Assembly (NCBI RefSeq): GCF_944324745.1 | Contig: NZ_CALUXO010000048.1 | Coordinates: 1 to 44,439, forward strand | Reading direction: 5' to 3' | DNA: 44,439 bases | Source of the DNA: an uncultured Thomasclavelia sp. | GTDB taxonomy: Bacteria > Bacillota_I > Bacilli_A > Erysipelotrichales > Coprobacillaceae | Shown here: in pieces, positions 40,447 to 44,439 of the stretch | How positions within the stretch are numbered: the stretch's first letter is position 1 | Layout of the letters: each line of letters begins with the position of its first letter | Made by a program: the position numbers and the translations under genes | The notes under the pieces: model-generated | Databases searched by the model: none | Told to the model about the DNA's origin: nothing | Seen by the model: only the letters and a program-made list of their open reading frames with translations

Positions 40447-40757
40447 TATAAAAAAACTCTCGCACTCAAAATGACATAGTCATTTTGAGGACGAGAGTAT
40501 ACTAACCCCGTGGTTCCACCTCAATTTATTAATATCTCACGATATTAACCTCACTAAGTACGCTATACTATTATAGTTCATACTCTTGCTAGATAACGGT
40601 TGCACTCCGTAGCCACCTACTAATTTCAGCGCTCCACTCAAGGATGAGTTCAATAAACAACCAACGATTCTTTACACCAGCCAGAATCTCTCTAGGCATG
40701 ATTTATTTATCTACTAGTTCCTATCAAAGTATTTAAGTTATGTTACTCAATATGATA
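40447..40757 (-). promoter_or_regulatory. T-box riboswitch, leucine (CUC) specifier
   Basis: On the minus strand a leader of about 300 nt contains a stem I with AGTAGAT ... GGCTGGTG elements and a specifier loop TTGAACTCATCC whose triplet CTC (40648-40646) is a Leu codon. The T-box TGAGGTGGAACCACGGG (40523-40507) follows, then a terminator ACTCTCG...CGAGAGTTTTTTT (about 40495-40452). Uncharged tRNA-Leu would stabilise the antiterminator and switch on all eight downstream genes. Confidence 0.95.
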
Positions 40758-40780
40758 GCTTGATATCATCTTTTAGTCAA
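40752..40780 (-). promoter_or_regulatory. Promoter of the leu-ilv operon
   Basis: TTGACT (40780-40775), 17 bp, TATCAT (40757-40752) on the minus strand, immediately upstream of the T-box. Confidence 0.78.
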
Positions 40781-40845
40781 CCCATTTTCCAAAAAAATCC
40801 ACAAATAATAATTTATTAAAATGATGATATTTTATCAATAGACTA

Positions 40846-41463
40846 TTAATGATATTCGCTCATTTTGTTTCTAGTTACAACTGCTTTAGCTGCAAAAGTT
40901 TTATCAACTAAATTATACTCATCTAAATAATTAGCATATAGTTTTTGATAGTTTTGATATTCATCTAATAAAAATGGAAATTCTTTAATTATTTCATTAT
41001 CTGGATAAATTAAATAAAAACGTAAACCCTGGTTATCATCTAAAACTAAATCATAACTAGCTTTACTAGTTAAAGTCGTTCTTAGATCATGTTTCATAAT
41101 TTCAATAATTCGATCATCCAAACCATTTTCTTTTATTATAATCTTTTCTTTTAATTCTCTTACATCACTAACAAAACGAATTTCATAATCCTTCAAATCT
41201 AGACCAACCTTTTTCAACAATTTTGGTCCATTTGAACTTAAGATTAAAGCATATTTTAAGACTGGATCATAATAAACACACTCATATAAAATTCTTTGAT
41301 AATGACCACAATGCAAACAATAATAATAAAACAAATCTTCATCCATAATTTCTTTTTTAGCTTTTAAATCTTTTTGACCATTAATAATTGGATAGATTTC
41401 TTTTTCACCAGATTCCAAACAATGAACACAACTTATCTCTAATTTCAATTTATTTATCATCAT
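40846..41463 (-). CDS. CpXC-domain protein
   Basis: 205 residues from ATG 41463 (AGGAGG 5 nt upstream; a second ATG follows directly); the longer frame to 41496 runs over that site. Two zinc-ribbon-like Cys pairs, CVHCLESGEK and YCLHCGHYQRIL, fit the CpXC domain seen in Firmicutes proteins of unknown function. The remainder is acidic and mixed alpha/beta with no known motif. No signal peptide. A single-gene unit with TTGATA-18-TATACA upstream. Confidence 0.7.
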   Translation of the reverse strand: MMINKLKLEISCVHCLESGEKEIYPIINGQKDLKAKKEIMDEDLFYYYCLHCGHYQRILYECVYYDPVLKYALILSSNGPKLLKKVGLDLKDYEIRFVSDVRELKEKIIIKENGLDDRIIEIMKHDLRTTLTSKASYDLVLDDNQGLRFYLIYPDNEIIKEFPFLLDEYQNYQKLYANYLDEYNLVDKTFAAKAVVTRNKMSEYH

Positions 41464-41659
41464 GAATTCCTCCTGGGTACTATTGTATAAATCCAATAAA
41501 CTATTACTATCAAACTATCTATAGTTTTTCTAAAGATTTCGCAAAGTCGTTAAATATACAAATAATTTTACACAAAATTTACAATTCAATTACATGGGCT
41601 AGATAGTTATAAATAAAACAATTTATATAATAAAAACACAAAATAAAAAGGAGAAAGAT

Positions 41660-43663
41660 ATGAAAAAAACAAAAATACTTACCGGACTTTTGACACTTTC
41701 AATGCTGACATCAACTGCAATGACGACATTAAACGCTCAAAATGATCGTACTAGTTTTAATAACACTATGCATGAAATCGCCAACTATAATACAAATGCT
41801 GGTGCTGATGGTGATGGTGGTGTTGCCGAAATTGTCAAATATAATAAATATAATCAAACTATGTATTTAGTTTCTGGTAAAACCCAATCTGTTCATATTG
41901 TCAATTTAAGTAATGTTAGCTCTGATAGTAACATTAATTTAGATGCCACAAAAACAATCACCCTTGAATCTATTGGAATAACTGATGCTGAAGATATCAC
42001 TAGCGTTGATGTTAGTCCTGATGGTAAAGAAATTGCAATTGCCATTCAACATGAAGAATATGATAAAAATGGTTATATTGCCAGATTTGATGCTGATGGT
42101 CAATTAATTAGTATCCACAAAGCTGGAGTACAACCTGATATGATTACATACTCTCCTGATGGTTCTTTAATTTTAACTGCTAATGAAGGAGAACCTCGTC
42201 TAGGATATGATAATGGAGCTATCGATCCTAAAGGATCAATAACTGCCTTAGATACCAACACTAATCAAAGTTATGATATTGATTTTACCGCTTTTGATAG
42301 CGTCGAAAATCGCGCCGATTTAGTAACCAATAATGTCATTATTAAAAAAGATACGGCTCCATCTGTCGATTTTGAACCAGAATACATTACAGTTTCTAAC
42401 GATAGTCTAACTGCTTATGTTACTTTACAAGAAGCTAATTCAATTGCAACAGTTGATCTAACGACTAAACAAGTAACTAGAGTAGATTCTTTAGGTTTTA
42501 AAGATTATAGTAGTGGTGAAAACAAGATCGATCTTTATAAAAAAGACGATGCTATCAATATTACAAATACTGATGAGTTTTTAGGTATTTATATGCCAGA
42601 TGGTATTGCTTCATATGAAGTTGACGGTAAAACATATTTATTAACAGCCAATGAAGGTGATAGTCGTGAATGGGGCGATTATATTAATGAAGTTGAAGAA
42701 AAATATGGCGAATCAGAAAGTAAGATCGTAACTTTAAATACTGATGATTACGATGGTTTTGATAACTTATCTAAAAAATATTTATTCGGTGGTCGCTCTT
42801 TTTCTATCATTGATGCTACAACTATGAAAGTGGTAAGCGATAGTCACGGTGAATTTGAAGAAATTACTGCCAAATTGTTACCTGAATATTTTAACTGTTC
42901 AAATGATGATATTTCATTTAAAGATCGTAGTGGTAAAAAAGGTCCTGAACCTGAAGACGTTAAAACAATGATCATTGACGGTAAAGCAATGGCATTTATT
43001 GGTTTAGAAAGAATCGGTGGGGTTATGATGTATGATGTCAGTGATCCTGCTAATCCTACTTATGTTGATTATCTTAATTTAAGAGATTTCAGTGATGATA
43101 TTAGTGGTTCTGTATCACCAGAAGGATTATGTACTATCAGTGCTAAAGATAGTCCAACTAATAAACCAATGTTACTTATCGCTAATGAAGTATCTGGTGA
43201 TGTTAATGTCGTAGAAGTTGCTGGCGAAACATATCAGCATTCCCTAACACTAGATAAAACCGAAATAAATCTTAAACCAGGTGAAACCCAGACATTAAAT
43301 ATCACTTATGATGGTTATAAAACATTAACATACTCAAGCGATAATACTAATGTTATCACCGTTGATAATAACGTTATTACGGCTATCAATCCTGGAGATG
43401 CTACAATTACAGTAAGTGATGGTCAAATCCAAGCGACTTGCAAGGTAACTGTAACTAAGCCAGATAGTAGTCAAACAGAAACAAAAACACCAGATCAAAG
43501 GCCAAATACACCTGATCAAACTGTTTCAAACCAAGAAAAACAGCCAACAAATTCAGAGGTAAAAACTGGCGATGAATCTAATTTAGGATTATATACGGTT
43601 ATTTCATTTTTAGTGATTGGTCTAATTATCGAATTAGTTAGAAGAAAACAACAAAATCATTAA
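41660..43663 (+). CDS. Secreted choice-of-anchor-I protein with Ig-like domain and VKTGD anchor
   Basis: 667 residues. Signal peptide 1-27 (MKKTKILTGLLTLSMLTSTA...). A propeller-like choice-of-anchor-I domain (about 40-525) has ITYSPDGSLILTANEGEPR, GIYMPDGIASYEV, LLTANEGDSREWGDY, GPEPEDVKTMII and GGVMMYDVSDPANPTYV. A BIG2/Ig-like module (about 535-605) has LTLDKTEINLKPGETQT. Then a Thr/Pro/Gln linker and a C-terminal EVKTGD, hydrophobic span, RRKQQNH tail. LPXTG is absent; VxTGD looks like a variant sorting signal or a simple membrane anchor. Homologues are sometimes annotated as alkaline phosphatase; no such active site is seen. GGAG precedes the ATG. Confidence 0.9.
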   Translation: MKKTKILTGLLTLSMLTSTAMTTLNAQNDRTSFNNTMHEIANYNTNAGADGDGGVAEIVKYNKYNQTMYLVSGKTQSVHIVNLSNVSSDSNINLDATKTITLESIGITDAEDITSVDVSPDGKEIAIAIQHEEYDKNGYIARFDADGQLISIHKAGVQPDMITYSPDGSLILTANEGEPRLGYDNGAIDPKGSITALDTNTNQSYDIDFTAFDSVENRADLVTNNVIIKKDTAPSVDFEPEYITVSNDSLTAYVTLQEANSIATVDLTTKQVTRVDSLGFKDYSSGENKIDLYKKDDAINITNTDEFLGIYMPDGIASYEVDGKTYLLTANEGDSREWGDYINEVEEKYGESESKIVTLNTDDYDGFDNLSKKYLFGGRSFSIIDATTMKVVSDSHGEFEEITAKLLPEYFNCSNDDISFKDRSGKKGPEPEDVKTMIIDGKAMAFIGLERIGGVMMYDVSDPANPTYVDYLNLRDFSDDISGSVSPEGLCTISAKDSPTNKPMLLIANEVSGDVNVVEVAGETYQHSLTLDKTEINLKPGETQTLNITYDGYKTLTYSSDNTNVITVDNNVITAINPGDATITVSDGQIQATCKVTVTKPDSSQTETKTPDQRPNTPDQTVSNQEKQPTNSEVKTGDESNLGLYTVISFLVIGLIIELVRRKQQNH

Positions 43664-43675
43664 TATTATAAAATT

Positions 43676-43710
43676 AAAGGAAACTAGTTTTAATAACTAA
43701 TTTCCTTTTT
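43676..43710. terminator. Terminator after the surface-protein gene
   Basis: AAAGGAAA..TAGTT / AACTA..TTTCCTTT interrupted stem with TTTTT on the plus strand and TTT on the other; it overlaps the end of the convergent transposase-family pseudogene. Confidence 0.85.
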
Positions 43711-44439
43711 CATTAATTATTCTTTCAATTGTTATCGTAGTGGGTTTTCCATTGATATATCCTTCTTTTGATCTTAAATCTTCTATCAGCCGTTTTGTCA
43801 TTTCTGCAATTTCCTCACTTTTTACCAGCCCTACTAACCTCATTATCTTATCTAATGATATATCAGTCTGCTCCAATAGATTTATCAGTATGTCATATTT
43901 CTCTTCGATTCGTCCAGCCATGCGATTTTCGATTATTAACCCCTGGGCTAAATTACACATATTTTCAACTCCTTCCTTTAATTCTGCACTCATTTTAAAT
44001 TTATATTCATTTTCCAGAATCTTCCTTATCTCCCTAGCACTTGCTCCATTCATTCCAAACAGTAACATTACTGGCCTTAATAACGCATCATTTTCTTCAT
44101 ATTTTTTGCTTATTACATGTTTATTACTAGTATAGATTGTTACGATCTTGATTTTATCATAAGCTTCTTGATTATTTAGTAGTTTTCCTGACGCTACTTT
44201 CTCCTGTAATTTATAGCTCCTTATTGTTCCATCATCTTTTAGCGGTGCCTGTGGCAGCAGTCAGATTGAATATACTTTTTGCATCTTTTGATACTTGTTG
44301 GCCCTGATTACAGTTTTAAACTGTTGTGATATCTGTTGACTGGTATAGGCTACCCCTCTAGTTACGATTTCATATTCGTTATAGATACTATTTTGGGCTT
44401 CGATATTAATCTGTAATCTGGTATTTGTACCAGGTATAT
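43697..44439 (-). pseudogene. PD-(D/E)XK nuclease-family transposase (Rpn-like), broken by in-frame TGA
   Basis: The reverse strand from the window edge encodes RLQINIEAQNSIYNEYEIVTRG (nuclease Glu-x-Gln motif) and RANKYQKMQKVYSI, then TGA at 44263-44261 exactly where family members have Trp. The same frame continues without shift (LLPQAPLKDDG ... LLFGMNGASAREIRKIL ... NMCNLAQGLI) to TAG at 43699. A single nonsense change thus splits a Rpn/PDDEXK transposase-family protein. Its 5' end lies beyond the window. The open part from ATG 44068 is not likely to be a real gene. Confidence 0.85.

Noticed and set aside
43740-44135. Plus-strand open frame of 131 codons
   Set aside because: It lies opposite the Rpn-like pseudogene, whose reverse-strand product matches a known family; no ribosome site or homology on the plus strand.

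Overview
The window is chromosomal DNA from a low-GC Bacillota, most likely Erysipelotrichia of the Clostridium ramosum / spiroforme (Thomasclavelia-like) kind. This rests on the strongly AT-rich DNA, Firmicutes promoters and AGGAGG ribosome sites, a ybxB-type methyltransferase between rplL and rpoB, a T-box leader, and the style of the L11, RpoB and surface proteins. The genus is an inference; the phylum is secure.

Layout. 1-11100 (minus strand): the transcription/translation core, read rplK-rplA-[L10 leader]-rplJ-rplL-rsmC-like-rpoB-rpoC-rpsL (cut by the window edge), with internal promoters and terminators. 11141-13980: an operon of circularly permuted ATP-grasp, alpha-E and transglutaminase proteins behind a promoter carrying a perfect 12-bp palindrome. 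13990-16570: desulfoferrodoxin and the pgk-tpiA glycolytic operon. 16599-19890: a rhodanese, a YitT membrane protein, and a ROK regulator plus PHP phosphoesterase pair. 19930-26060: an AT-rich accessory stretch with a 37-residue stand-alone sorting-signal-like peptide, two tandem paralogous HTH proteins of unknown function, and a two-gene operon of a CARF-PD-(D/E)XK (DUF1887/Card1-like) protein and a TPR protein, with no CRISPR array nearby. 26323-27840: L-lactate dehydrogenase, a 5' relic of a response regulator, and a short peptide deformylase.

27975-30630 is an agr-type quorum-sensing locus (agrA, agrC, agrB and a 34-codon peptide gene). The peptide lacks the usual ring cysteine and acidic tail. 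Two LytTR/AgrA-type direct repeats with a 12-bp spacer lie just upstream of a weak -35 before agrB, so a positive feedback loop can be read from the DNA. 30812-40780 is an eight-gene branched-chain amino acid operon (leuA-ilvN-ilvC-leuC-leuD-leuB-ilvD-ilvB) under a T-box with a CUC (Leu) specifier, ended by a strong terminator. 40846-44439 holds a CpXC-domain protein, a secreted choice-of-anchor-I protein with a non-LPXTG (VKTGD) C-terminal anchor, and a PD-(D/E)XK transposase-family gene broken by an in-frame TGA.

The items most worth pursuing are the unusual agr peptide with its matching AgrA boxes, the CRISPR-less CARF nuclease/TPR operon, the tandem HTH paralogues next to the orphan sorting-signal peptide, and a natural His-to-Asn change in the rifampicin pocket of RpoB.
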